Assembly: GCA_016714465.1 (NCBI GenBank)
Contig: JADKDT010000005.1
Coordinates: forward strand, 124,001 to 188,000
DNA from: Candidatus Brachythrix odensensis
GTDB lineage: Bacteria; Chloroflexota; Anaerolineae; J036; Brachytrichaceae
DNA: 64,000 nt
Direction: 5' to 3'
The position numbers were made by a program, and so were the translations under genes. Below the pieces are notes generated by a model, which had not been told where the DNA came from, ran no database searches, and was given only the letters and a program-made list of their open reading frames with translations. Positions 9,819-17,631 of the stretch are shown piece by piece; the first letter of the stretch is position 1, and each line of letters begins with the position of its first letter.

Positions 9819-10244
9819 ATGAGCACACTCGAACGCGCGATCGCTATTGCCGTCGCCGCCCACGCCGGCCAGTTCGACAAGGCGGGCCGGCCCTACATCC
9901 TGCACCCGCTGCGGGTCATGCTCGCCCTCGACACGACAGATGATCAAATCGTCGGTGTGTTGCACGATGTGGTCGAGGATACCGATGTCACCCTCGAGGG
10001 TTTGCGGGCGGAGGGTTTCTCCGAGGTCATCCTGGCTGGATTGGAGTCGGTTACCAAACGCGAAGGCGAGGACTATCCCGCGTTTGTTCTGCGCGCGGCG
10101 GCCAACCCCATCGGGCGCAGGGTGAAGCTGGCCGATCTCCACGACAACAGCGATCTGTCCCGGATCGCCCACCCCACGCAGAAGGACCATGAGCGTCTCG
10201 CGCGCTATCGCGCGGCGATTGAGGCGATCCAGGCGCTGGGGTGA
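9819..10244 (+). CDS. Small HD-domain protein, SpoT/Mesh1-like (p)ppGpp hydrolase candidate
   Basis: A 141-residue stand-alone HD domain: the first His in AVAAHAGQ, HPLRVM, the HD pair in GVLHDVVEDTD, and the late Asp in RRVKLADLHDN. This arrangement matches the hydrolase domain of RelA/SpoT and the small alarmone hydrolases. No synthetase or regulatory domain is attached. A good ribosome site (GGAGG at about 9809) precedes the ATG. The activity is inferred from family; other phosphohydrolase substrates remain possible. Confidence 0.82.
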   Translation: MSTLERAIAIAVAAHAGQFDKAGRPYILHPLRVMLALDTTDDQIVGVLHDVVEDTDVTLEGLRAEGFSEVILAGLESVTKREGEDYPAFVLRAAANPIGRRVKLADLHDNSDLSRIAHPTQKDHERLARYRAAIEAIQALG

Positions 10245-10264
10245 GGCGAATCTGTCCTTTGTAC

Positions 10265-10294
10265 AATCGGCGCGAATCTGCGAAGTCTGCGGAC
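10265..10294. repeat. Family B half-site
   Basis: A single arm (AATCGGCGCGAATCTGCG and onward) just upstream of the carbonic anhydrase start, without its partner arm. Confidence 0.65.
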
Positions 10295-10302
10295 AGAAAC
10301 AC

Positions 10303-10923
10303 ATGATCTCAGCACACGAAGCCCTCGACCGCCTGCGCGAAGGCAACCGCCGTTTCGTCGCCAACGTGCGCAGCCTGGACGCGCTCACCAGCCACGCCCG
10401 CCGCAACGCCCTGGCGGCAGGGCAGGCCCCGTTCGCCATCATCCTCGGCTGCTCGGACTCGCGAGTGCCGGCCGAGATCGTCTTTGACCAGGGGCTGGGC
10501 GATCTGTTCGTCATCCGCGTCGCCGGCAATATCGTCGCCCCGTCACAGGTCGGAAGCGTGGAGTTTGCCGCCGCCCAGTTCGGCACGCGCCTTGTCATCG
10601 TGCTCGGCCACACCCAGTGCGGGGCGATTACGGCCACCCTGAATGAGCTTCAACAGCCGACCGAGAATCAGTCGCGCAATCTGCGCTCGATCGTGGATCG
10701 CATCCGGCCGGCGGTGGAGCCGCTTCTGGCGACTGAGCTCCGGCACGATCCCGACGCGCTGGCGCAACACGCCGTGCGAGCCAATATCCTGGCCTCGGCC
10801 AGCCATCTGCGGCATGGTTCGGAGATACTCGAGCAGTTGATCCAAACAGACGGGCTCCTGGTCGTTGGCGCAGAATACTCGCTCGAGACTGGGCTGGTTG
10901 ATTTCTTTGACGGCGCGCTCTGA
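10303..10923 (+). CDS. Beta-class carbonic anhydrase
   Basis: Zinc enzyme interconverting CO2 and bicarbonate. 206 residues. The first zinc Cys with its Asp-Arg dyad is in GCSDSRVPAE, and the remaining ligands are in GHTQCGAI (His and Cys). The N-terminal LREGNRRFV and GDLFVIRVAGN blocks are typical. The frame is open upstream through repeat sequence; ATG at 10303 begins the conserved region. It probably supplies bicarbonate for carboxylases. It ends against a convergent DUF1905 gene with a hairpin between. Confidence 0.95.
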   Translation: MISAHEALDRLREGNRRFVANVRSLDALTSHARRNALAAGQAPFAIILGCSDSRVPAEIVFDQGLGDLFVIRVAGNIVAPSQVGSVEFAAAQFGTRLVIVLGHTQCGAITATLNELQQPTENQSRNLRSIVDRIRPAVEPLLATELRHDPDALAQHAVRANILASASHLRHGSEILEQLIQTDGLLVVGAEYSLETGLVDFFDGAL

Positions 10924-10949
10924 GCGGCGCCGACAAAATTGTGATTCCA

Positions 10950-10985
10950 AAGCGCATAGCCCCGCACAGCCGGGGCCATGCGCTT
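10950..10985. terminator. Bidirectional hairpin between carbonic anhydrase and DUF1905 genes
   Basis: AAGCGCATAGCCCCG (10950-10964) pairs with 10971-10985 with one mismatch, between convergent genes. There is no clear T tract on either side, so terminator function is inferred from position. Confidence 0.55.
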
Positions 10986-10992
10986 CCGTCAA

Positions 10993-11445
10993 TCACCCGC
11001 GGGTCTTGCCCTCGTTCAACATCTCAACGGCGCCGGTCACGCGCTTCTCGCGCGTCTCAGCCCGCTTGGCTTCCTCGATCCACAGCACATAGGCCTTCTT
11101 GTGGCTATAGGACAGGCCGTCGAAATACGCCTTGGCTTTGGTATTCGTTGCGAGAGCCGCGGCCAGGTCGGCCGGCGCCGTGACCTCGCGCGGGGCGGTA
11201 TCAAGGGTGAGCTCGACCTCGACGGTATCGCCGGCCTTGATGCCCGCGGCCTCGCGGTGCTCGGCCGCGACGGGCAGCATGTAGACGCCGTTGTAAGGGG
11301 CGACGCTGCTGCGGTAGGTGTAGCCCTTGATCGTTACATTGACCTTGGCTCGCTGGCCCGCGCCCAGGCCGGCCACGACTTCCTTAGGGATATGAATGCC
11401 GGTCGCGGTCTTGCCTTCGAGCTGGAGTTTGGCCCGGAACTTCAT
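10993..11445 (-). CDS. DUF1905 / YdeI-OmpD-associated domain protein
   Basis: 150 residues: an N-terminal DUF1905 barrel (FRAKLQLEGKTATGIHIPKEV, YRSSVAPYNGVYMLPV) followed by the helical YdeI segment (SYSHKKAYVLWIEEAKRAETREKRV). Members are widespread and are linked only loosely to bacteriocin or antimicrobial-peptide resistance; the true function is unknown. The frame extends upstream, but a TATACT hexamer seven bases before the ATG at 11445 fixes this start. Divergent from the ChrB-domain gene. Confidence 0.85.
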   Translation of the reverse strand: MKFRAKLQLEGKTATGIHIPKEVVAGLGAGQRAKVNVTIKGYTYRSSVAPYNGVYMLPVAAEHREAAGIKAGDTVEVELTLDTAPREVTAPADLAAALATNTKAKAYFDGLSYSHKKAYVLWIEEAKRAETREKRVTGAVEMLNEGKTRG

Positions 11446-11452
11446 GCCGGCG

Positions 11453-11458
11453 AGTATA
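11453..11458 (-). promoter_or_regulatory. TANNNT -10 element for the DUF1905 gene
   Basis: TATACT on the minus strand, seven bases before the ATG at 11445; a leaderless mRNA is predicted. Confidence 0.55.
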
Positions 11459-11515
11459 CGCAGGGCTTTGCGCAAGCGCACATATCGGCCATACTCGTGA
11501 CATGGAGAAATCAGC

Positions 11516-11986
11516 ATGAAGTGGATCACCCGTGAGCGGGTCAAGGTTGATCGCGTTGCCTGCCCCTGGCTCATCCGCAAATTCGTCGATGCCGAGGCGG
11601 AGTTCCTGTTTGTCCCTGGCGAGCAGGTGCTGGCAGAGGCGCAGCGGCTCGGGGCGACGCCCTATGACGTCCCCGGGGTCGAACTAGGCCACCACGGCCA
11701 GGAATGCTCCTTCGAGGCGATCCTGCGCAAATACGACTTGATGCGGAACCCGGCCCTTGTCCTGCTGGGCAAGATCGTCAACGGCGCGGACACGGACAAC
11801 GCATTGTGGCATCAACCTGAGGGCGCCGGGCTGGAAGCCATCGCCGAGGGCTTTCGCCATCTGGGCTACAAGGACGACCTGGCCCTGAACCAGGCGGAGT
11901 GGATCGTCTATGACGCGCTGTACGCTTACTGTCAGTACTGCATGCTGCAGGGCAAGCCGGAGGGGCTGTTCAAAGCGGAGGGCTGA
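11516..11986 (+). CDS. ChrB-domain (chromate resistance-type) protein
   Basis: A 156-residue protein starting MKWITRERVKVDRVACPWLIRKFVD, the signature of the ChrB C-terminal domain family, with GVELGHHGQECSFE and the C-terminal YDALYAYCQYCM. In proteobacteria the domain is part of the chromate-sensing ChrB regulator; here it stands alone, without ChrA or a DNA-binding domain, so a direct chromate role is doubtful. GGAG lies 9-10 bases before the ATG. The next gene begins five bases after the stop, so the two are probably co-transcribed. Confidence 0.82.
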   Translation: MKWITRERVKVDRVACPWLIRKFVDAEAEFLFVPGEQVLAEAQRLGATPYDVPGVELGHHGQECSFEAILRKYDLMRNPALVLLGKIVNGADTDNALWHQPEGAGLEAIAEGFRHLGYKDDLALNQAEWIVYDALYAYCQYCMLQGKPEGLFKAEG

Positions 11987-11990
11987 TCCA

Positions 11991-12809
11991 ATGACACAGA
12001 TCGCCGATGATTTCTCGCCCGCCGCCCTCGCGCGGGCGGTGAAGTCGAACTTGTTTGACTTCTTCCGTTATCTTGGCCGCGCGCCACAGACGGATTTTCG
12101 TGAAGCGGATGGCGTGGCGCGCTGGCGCACGCCGGTGCCGTATTCGTGGTTCAATGGCGCGCTGGCGGCCCGGCCAGCCCACTCCGGCGATGCGCGTCTG
12201 GTCGCTGAAATCGCCGCGGACTTCATCGAGCACGGGACCCAGGAGTTCACCTGGTGGCTGTCGCCTGACGTGTCCCCGGACGCGCCTGGCGCAGCGTGGC
12301 CGGCGATCCTGCAGGCGGGCGGATTCCGCCACACCGAAGGCCCGCCGGGCATGGCGGTGGACCTGAACAGCCTGGGCGAGTTCGCGCGCCCGGGGCTGCG
12401 GATCGTCCCCGTCACCGATGCGGCGCTGCTGCGGGAATGGACGATGACCTTCATCGCCGGCTATGAAGTGCCACCCGACTGGGAGCCGCCGCTGTTTGAC
12501 CTGTTGAGCGGGTTCGGGCTCGATCTCCCGGTCCGGCATTATCTGGGCTATCTCGATGACAAACCGGTCGCGACATCCGATTTGTTTCTGAGCGCAGGCG
12601 TGGCGGGTGTCCAGTTTGTGTCCACCTTGCGCGAGGCGCGGGGGCAGGGCCTGGGCGCGGCGCTCACGCTGGCTCCGCTGCTCGAGGCGCGGGAAATGGG
12701 CTGCCGCATCGGGGTGCTGCAGTCCTCGGAGCTGGGCTTTCCGGTCTATCGCAGGATGGGCTTTGAACAGGTGTGCCAGGTAGAACACTTCTACTGGAAG
12801 GCGGCATGA
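11991..12809 (+). CDS. GNAT-family N-acetyltransferase
   Basis: A 272-residue protein. The N-terminal half (PVPYSWFNGALAARP, HGTQEFTWWLSPDVSP) is a degenerate GNAT-like region; the C-terminal half has the acetyl-CoA loop in STLREARGQGLGAALTLAPL and the final beta strand FPVYRRMGFEQVC. The substrate is unknown. The start at 11991 begins right after the ChrB-domain gene; the frame is open upstream inside that gene. Its stop overlaps the ATG of the next gene (ATGA at 12806-12809), suggesting translational coupling. Confidence 0.85.
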   Translation: MTQIADDFSPAALARAVKSNLFDFFRYLGRAPQTDFREADGVARWRTPVPYSWFNGALAARPAHSGDARLVAEIAADFIEHGTQEFTWWLSPDVSPDAPGAAWPAILQAGGFRHTEGPPGMAVDLNSLGEFARPGLRIVPVTDAALLREWTMTFIAGYEVPPDWEPPLFDLLSGFGLDLPVRHYLGYLDDKPVATSDLFLSAGVAGVQFVSTLREARGQGLGAALTLAPLLEAREMGCRIGVLQSSELGFPVYRRMGFEQVCQVEHFYWKAA

Positions 12810-13436
12810 ACCGCAAGGCGCCCATCGGCGGCGTCTGCCTGCTGGCCGCGCTCGGCCTGGTGGTTGCTTTTGCACGTTTTGCGCCGCCGCCGGCCCAGAC
12901 GCAAACTGCGGGACCGGCGCCTGCCCGGACCGCGCAAGGCTCTTGAAGCGAAGACTGGCCATGTCTTCGGCGCGCGCTGGCGGACGTCTGAGCCGATCGG
13001 AGGGACGTACGCCCAGGACGTCCCCGGCGCCGCGCAGGGCAATTGGTTCGTGCCTGGCCTATCGTTTCGCACGAGCACCGACCCCAGTCCGTTTCTTGGC
13101 CTCGCCCACGACTATGTGGATCCTACCCAGCCGATGATTGCCATCGGAAGCTCGGTCAAGGGTCTGCCGATGGGCCTGTATTCCTTTTCTGTCCAACGCG
13201 CAGGGTCAATCAACCGCGACTTCCGCGACATTACCTCGGATGGCAAGATCTATTGTTATGACCAGTTTGCCCAGGGCCAATCGCACGGAGGCTTGCCGCT
13301 ACGGCCGGCGGCCGGCGCGCTGCTGATGACCCTCCCAAGCCCGACGACGCTGAGGGTCGAGTTCGTCGCAGGGGCTGCTTGCGCCAACACGGCCGGCCCG
13401 GCATTCACGGCGAGCGCAACGCTGTATGAGCGCTGA
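12806..13436 (+). pseudogene. Secreted protein of unknown function, frameshifted
   Basis: Two frames together make one plausible exported protein. From ATG 12806 a signal peptide is read (MNRKAPIGGVCLLAALGLVV, then a Pro/Thr/Ala linker), ending at a stop at 12944-12946. The other frame continues as a mature domain containing GHVFGARWRTSEPIGG, YSFSVQRAGSINRDFRDI and IYCYDQFAQGQSHGGLP and stops at 13436. A one-base change in the CTCTTG stretch near 12940 would restore a single frame of about 210 residues. I do not recognise the domain. It could be a genuine pseudogene or a sequencing indel. The start is coupled to the preceding GNAT stop. Confidence 0.65.
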
Positions 13437-13489
13437 TTGGCGCCTCCCCGCTCCGCCATCTCGGGTGAGGTTTTCGGGCGGCGTTGCGT

Positions 13490-13495
13490 TAGGAT
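13490..13495 (+). promoter_or_regulatory. TANNNT -10 element for the DinB-like gene
   Basis: TAGGAT, seven bases before the ATG at 13503. Confidence 0.5.
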
Positions 13496-13502
13496 CAGCC
13501 CT

Positions 13503-13976
13503 ATGAGCACGATCCAATCCGAACACTTTACCCAGGCCCTGTATGTGCTGTTGGACGAAACTTTTGATCACGTTCACGGCCACTATCTCGATCGCGGCGA
13601 TTCGCTGTTCGAGACCCTGGCCACGATCACGGCGGCCGAGGCATCGATCCCGGTCGGCGGCAAGTGCGCAACCCTGGCCGCCCAGGTCAAGCACATCGCC
13701 TTCTATCTCGACCGCACAGTTGTGACCGTGCATGATCCCAGCGCGCCCAAAGCCGATTGGGGCCATATCTGGCGCACGGTCAGCGCGGTCACGCCGGCGG
13801 AATGGCAGGCCATCCAGGCCGAGCTGCGGGCAAGCTATGACGGCATCAAGCGCCTGATCGCGGATGCGCCGGGCTGGCCGAGCGCCGACCACATCTCCGG
13901 CGCCATCGACGTCATCGCCCACACGGCCTATCACCTGGGCGAGATCCGCCAGGCGTTGTGCACGATACGCGTCTGA
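13503..13976 (+). CDS. DinB-superfamily protein
   Basis: About 157 residues of mostly helical sequence. Histidines positioned as in metal-binding DinB/YfiT proteins are visible: DHVHGHYLDRG, AQVKHIAFYLD and the C-terminal AHTAYHLGEIRQAL. DinB-like proteins form four-helix bundles with a three-His metal site; known members act as thiol-dependent transferases, but most are uncharacterised. The start is chosen by the TAGGAT hexamer; an in-frame extension upstream is non-conserved. Not in an evident operon. Confidence 0.78.
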   Translation: MSTIQSEHFTQALYVLLDETFDHVHGHYLDRGDSLFETLATITAAEASIPVGGKCATLAAQVKHIAFYLDRTVVTVHDPSAPKADWGHIWRTVSAVTPAEWQAIQAELRASYDGIKRLIADAPGWPSADHISGAIDVIAHTAYHLGEIRQALCTIRV

Positions 13977-14095
13977 TACGCGGGAAGGGCGTGGTCCGCC
14001 GCGCTGCGTATAATCCCGAAACGCGCTAAAACGCGCACTTACCGCATGTCCATCCATGTTCGCTGGCCTGCATCCACTCGCCCGCAAAGACCGCG

Positions 14096-14101
14096 TACGA
14101 T
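14096..14101 (+). promoter_or_regulatory. TANNNT -10 element for the esterase lipoprotein gene
   Basis: TACGAT, six bases before the ATG at 14108. A perfect TATAAT further up (14009-14014) is an alternative promoter for a longer transcript. Confidence 0.45.
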
Positions 14102-14107
14102 TGCCCC

Positions 14108-15049
14108 ATGATTCGCAAGATCGCCTGGGTTTTGCCCCTGGTCTGCCTTCTGGCCGCGTGCGCGGCGCTGATGGCGAACGCTGGCGCCTCCGGCGCCGCG
14201 ACAAGCCATCAGGCTTCGCCGAGCGTCAGCGCGGCCACCGACAGGCGCGTTGATGACGCCGCCGCGGGGGCCACGCGCCGGCCGGCCGGCAAATGCGGGT
14301 CCAAGCTGCGCGCGATCGAATCGGGCAACCAGACCCGTGAGTACACCCTCCACGTTCCCGCGAGGGTGCTGCCATCAACACCTCTGGTGATCGTCCTGCA
14401 TGGCTACAAGGGCACGGCGGAAAGCATGGAGCAATACAGCACATTCTCGTCCGTGGCAGATCGCGAGGGCTTTCTGGTCGCCTATCCCCAGGCGGCGGGC
14501 GAGTCGGCTGCATGGAATCTGAACCTCGGCCCTAACAACGATGTGACTTTCCTCGTTGCCGTGATGGACGACGTGCTCGCGATCTGCGACTATGACCCGA
14601 GCCGGGTATACGTGGTCGGGCTTTCGCGCGGCGGCGGAATGGCCAATCGGCTGGCCTGCGACGATGCCCGGCGCGTAGCCGCGGTGGCGGCCGTTTCGGG
14701 AGCGTTCTACAGACATCTGGATTGCGACCCTGCGCGTGCGGTCCCCGTCCTGGCCATTCATGGACTCAAGGATGCCATCGTGCCCTTCGAGGGCCGGCCC
14801 GACAGCCCGGCCACGTTGCACGCGACCCCGCGGCTGCGCGATTGGGCGGCGGCCTGGGCGGCTCGCGATGGTTGCTCGGCTGTGCCCGATTCGACATCCC
14901 CTGTCGCCGGCGAACAGCGCAAAACCTGGCGCAACTGCCGCTCGAGCGCCGAGGTTGTGCTGTGCGCTCTGGACAAGGCGGGTCACGAATGGCCGTACTC
15001 CCCAGTCAACGCCGCCGACACAGTTTGGGACTTCTTCAGCCGGCATTAG
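14108..15049 (+). CDS. Secreted PHB-depolymerase-like esterase lipoprotein (LpqC family)
   Basis: A 313-residue alpha/beta hydrolase exported as a probable lipoprotein: the signal sequence ends in the lipobox LLAAC. The mature enzyme has the oxyanion segment VIVLHGYKGTAESME, the nucleophile elbow GLSRGGGMANRLAC, the acidic region around GLKDAIVPF and the catalytic His in AGHEWP. Four to six Cys suggest disulfides. Relatives act on short-chain polyesters or feruloyl esters; the substrate here is unknown. It precedes another exported esterase domain (15255-17552), so the region may handle surface acyl groups. Confidence 0.85.
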   Translation: MIRKIAWVLPLVCLLAACAALMANAGASGAATSHQASPSVSAATDRRVDDAAAGATRRPAGKCGSKLRAIESGNQTREYTLHVPARVLPSTPLVIVLHGYKGTAESMEQYSTFSSVADREGFLVAYPQAAGESAAWNLNLGPNNDVTFLVAVMDDVLAICDYDPSRVYVVGLSRGGGMANRLACDDARRVAAVAAVSGAFYRHLDCDPARAVPVLAIHGLKDAIVPFEGRPDSPATLHATPRLRDWAAAWAARDGCSAVPDSTSPVAGEQRKTWRNCRSSAEVVLCALDKAGHEWPYSPVNAADTVWDFFSRH

Positions 15050-15181
15050 CAGCGCGGCGCGTCTCCACACACTTTTCACCCACCGTTTTAAGGATTTTCT
15101 CGGCATGCCGTCATAGAGTCGCGCCTGACAGCGCCGCGCGACCTGCCCCGCAAGGGAATGGTGCTTCATGCGCCGGAGACA

Positions 15182-15206
15182 TTCGCGCCCGCTTTGCGGG
15201 CGCGAA
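15182..15206. repeat. Perfect hairpin upstream of the OpgC fusion gene
   Basis: TTCGCGCCCGC (15182-15192) pairs with GCGGGCGCGAA (15196-15206) across a TTT triloop. It belongs to the triloop hairpin class seen throughout the second half of the window. Confidence 0.75.
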
Positions 15207-15254
15207 CGTCTATTCCGCGTATGGCGACACGTTGGCTGCGTTGCCGCTACCGAA

Positions 15255-17552
15255 ATGGACGATCCAGCTATTCGCTCCGCGGCGCAAACCGCCGCATCCG
15301 ATAAATTCGGAGTCGCATCGCCGCGCGGCGATCTCGGACCGACGATCACCCTGCCGCCGGGCGGCCGGAACGGCCTCGGACTGCGCCCGGCCTATATTGC
15401 CCCGAATGGCCGCGACCTGCGGCTGGATCTCCTGCGCGGCTTTCTGGTTGCCGCGATGGTCATCAATCACCTGCCCGGCGACTCACCGCTGTATCTGCTG
15501 ACCGGCGGGAATCGCTTCTTTACTTCGGCCGCGGAAGGCTTTCTCCTCATCTCTGGGTTGATGGCCGGCCTCGTATATCGGCGCGCCATCCAGCGCTCCG
15601 GGCTGGCCGCCGGCCTGCTCAAGGTGCTCCGGCGCGCGGCGACGCTGTACGCCCTGACCGTCACCGCAACCCTGCTTTTCACGGTGTTTTCCGAGGCCGC
15701 CGGGCTGTCCTGGGCGATGAATGTGGACCTGAGCAATCCGATGGCGTTCGTCGTCAGCGTGCTCACGCTCCATCAAACCTACTATCTGACCGATGTGCTG
15801 GTCCTGTACACGATCTTGTTCCTGGCCGCCCCGGCGGCCTTCATCCTGCTCGAGCGCGGCAAGACGTGGCTGCTGCTGGCCGGTTCCGGTCTGATCTATG
15901 CCCTGTATCAGCTCGCGCCGAACGCGTTTGCGCTGCCGTGGCCGATCGAGGGTAATCATCTGTTCGAGGTTGCTGCCTGGCAGGTGCTCTTCGTTGCGGG
16001 TTTGGCCCTGGGATATCACCAGTCACGCCTCCCTGCTCTTGGCCACTCCGCGACCCGAACCGCGCTGCTTGCCGCGGGCATCGCCATGGCAGGGCTGGTG
16101 ATTCTGTTTGCGCTGCTCACCCTTGCCGCGGGGCAGCCGCACGATCCCGGATTGGCCGACCCCGGACTGCAGCGCGCGCGCCTGTGGCTCGAGGAGTATG
16201 CCTTCTCCAAGGTGGATCTGCGGCCCGGCCGCTTGATCGCCGCGGTCATCGTGTTCGGCTTATTCTTCCTGCTGATGACGCGGTTCTGGTCCGGAATCCG
16301 GCGCGCCGCGGGCTGGGTGCTGATTCCGCTCGGGCAGAACGCGCTGTACGCCTTCACCGCCCATATCGTGCTTGTCGGCCTGGCCGGGCTGGTCCTGCCC
16401 GAAGCGCGACCAACGGGCGCAGGCGCGCTCTGGCTCAGCGCCGCCATTCAGCTTGCCGGCGTAGGACTCGTGCTAGTGCTGGTGAAACGCCGAATCCTCA
16501 TGCCCACCCGGGCCACCCACCGCTACTGGCATGCCAGCCCCGCCATTGCCAGCCTGGCCATCGTCACCCTGCTGGGACACATGTCCTTCAGTGCCAGACC
16601 CCCGGAGCACGCCGCGGCCATGGCGGTCGCGATCGCCGACGACCCTGCGCCGCGCCGCTACGGAACGCCCGTTCCGCGTGCGCGAGCGGTCCAGGCCGAA
16701 GTCGTTGCCACGCCCGAGGCGAGCCCGGCGCCGGCGGCATCCAGCTATGTCACTGTGTTCACGGGCACGGATCGCCTCCTGAGCGACTATCTGCCCGTGA
16801 TGGACGGCAGCGCTCACGAGCGCACGCTCTTCAGCCCGGCGCTGGGCCGCAGCATGCCGTATTACATCTACCTGCCGCCTGGCTATGAGGAATCCGGCAA
16901 GCGCTATCCAGTCCTGTATATGCTGCATGGTCTGGGCGGTCACCGCGAGGAATGGATCACCTACGGGTTTATCGGGATGATCGATCAGCAGATCCGCTTC
17001 GGGAATGTTGCTCCGTTCATCGTGGTCCTGCCGCAAGGGGACAAGGGCTATTGGGTGGACAACGCCAATGGCGGCCCGCGCTGGGGCGAATACCTCGTCC
17101 GCGACATTGTTGGAAATGTCGATGCCAACTATCGCACCTTGCAATCGCCCGCGTCGCGCGGTATTGGCGGGTTGTCGGCGGGCGGCTTTGCGGCCCTCAG
17201 CCAGGCCTTCACCCGCCCTGATTTGTTCGGAGTTGTTGGCGCGCACAGCCCGAGCTTGCGCGGAGACGACGGCGAAATCGCACTGCTTGGTCAAGGCGAT
17301 GAGTTTGACGCGCGTGACCCGATATTCCTGGCCGGGCAATCGGCCCAACTCGACAGCTTGCGGATTTGGATCGACATTGGTTCGGGCGACGAAATCTGGC
17401 TGCCTGGCGCCCGGTTGCTTCGCGAAACACTGGCGAAGCGGGATGCTCCAGTGGAGTGGTGGGAGTTCCCGGGCGCCCATGATTTTGACTATTGGAACGG
17501 CCACATCGTGGAGTATGTCCAGTTCTACGGCGGCGCGCTGAAGTCGGAGTAA
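15255..17552 (+). CDS. OpgC-type membrane acyltransferase fused to an esterase-D domain
   Basis: A 765-residue two-part protein. Roughly residues 45-435 are an OpgC-like integral membrane acyltransferase: LDLLRGFLVAAMVINHLPG opens the first helix, about ten hydrophobic helices follow, and GQNALYAFTAHIVLV is conserved. OpgC succinylates periplasmic glucans in proteobacteria. After a Pro/Ala linker, residues about 525-765 form an esterase-D/antigen-85-like alpha/beta hydrolase with YIYLPPGYEESGKRYPVLYML, the nucleophile GLSAGGFAALS and His in GAHDFDYW. The fused esterase would lie outside the membrane and might transfer or remove the same acyl groups. ATG at 15255 is chosen because the extension upstream crosses a hairpin and is not conserved. 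Confidence 0.85.
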   Translation: MDDPAIRSAAQTAASDKFGVASPRGDLGPTITLPPGGRNGLGLRPAYIAPNGRDLRLDLLRGFLVAAMVINHLPGDSPLYLLTGGNRFFTSAAEGFLLISGLMAGLVYRRAIQRSGLAAGLLKVLRRAATLYALTVTATLLFTVFSEAAGLSWAMNVDLSNPMAFVVSVLTLHQTYYLTDVLVLYTILFLAAPAAFILLERGKTWLLLAGSGLIYALYQLAPNAFALPWPIEGNHLFEVAAWQVLFVAGLALGYHQSRLPALGHSATRTALLAAGIAMAGLVILFALLTLAAGQPHDPGLADPGLQRARLWLEEYAFSKVDLRPGRLIAAVIVFGLFFLLMTRFWSGIRRAAGWVLIPLGQNALYAFTAHIVLVGLAGLVLPEARPTGAGALWLSAAIQLAGVGLVLVLVKRRILMPTRATHRYWHASPAIASLAIVTLLGHMSFSARPPEHAAAMAVAIADDPAPRRYGTPVPRARAVQAEVVATPEASPAPAASSYVTVFTGTDRLLSDYLPVMDGSAHERTLFSPALGRSMPYYIYLPPGYEESGKRYPVLYMLHGLGGHREEWITYGFIGMIDQQIRFGNVAPFIVVLPQGDKGYWVDNANGGPRWGEYLVRDIVGNVDANYRTLQSPASRGIGGLSAGGFAALSQAFTRPDLFGVVGAHSPSLRGDDGEIALLGQGDEFDARDPIFLAGQSAQLDSLRIWIDIGSGDEIWLPGARLLRETLAKRDAPVEWWEFPGAHDFDYWNGHIVEYVQFYGGALKSE

Positions 17553-17631
17553 CGAGGAGTTACCCCGCCACATTTTGGCGTTGCGATGCCCTTTTGGCGA
17601 TCGGGACGACAATGACAGAGGAGGCATTGCC

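Noticed and set aside
14009..14014. Perfect TATAAT as the main promoter of the esterase lipoprotein
   Set aside because: No -35 at a suitable distance and nearly 100 nt from the ATG; the TACGAT six bases before the start fits the local pattern, though both may be used.
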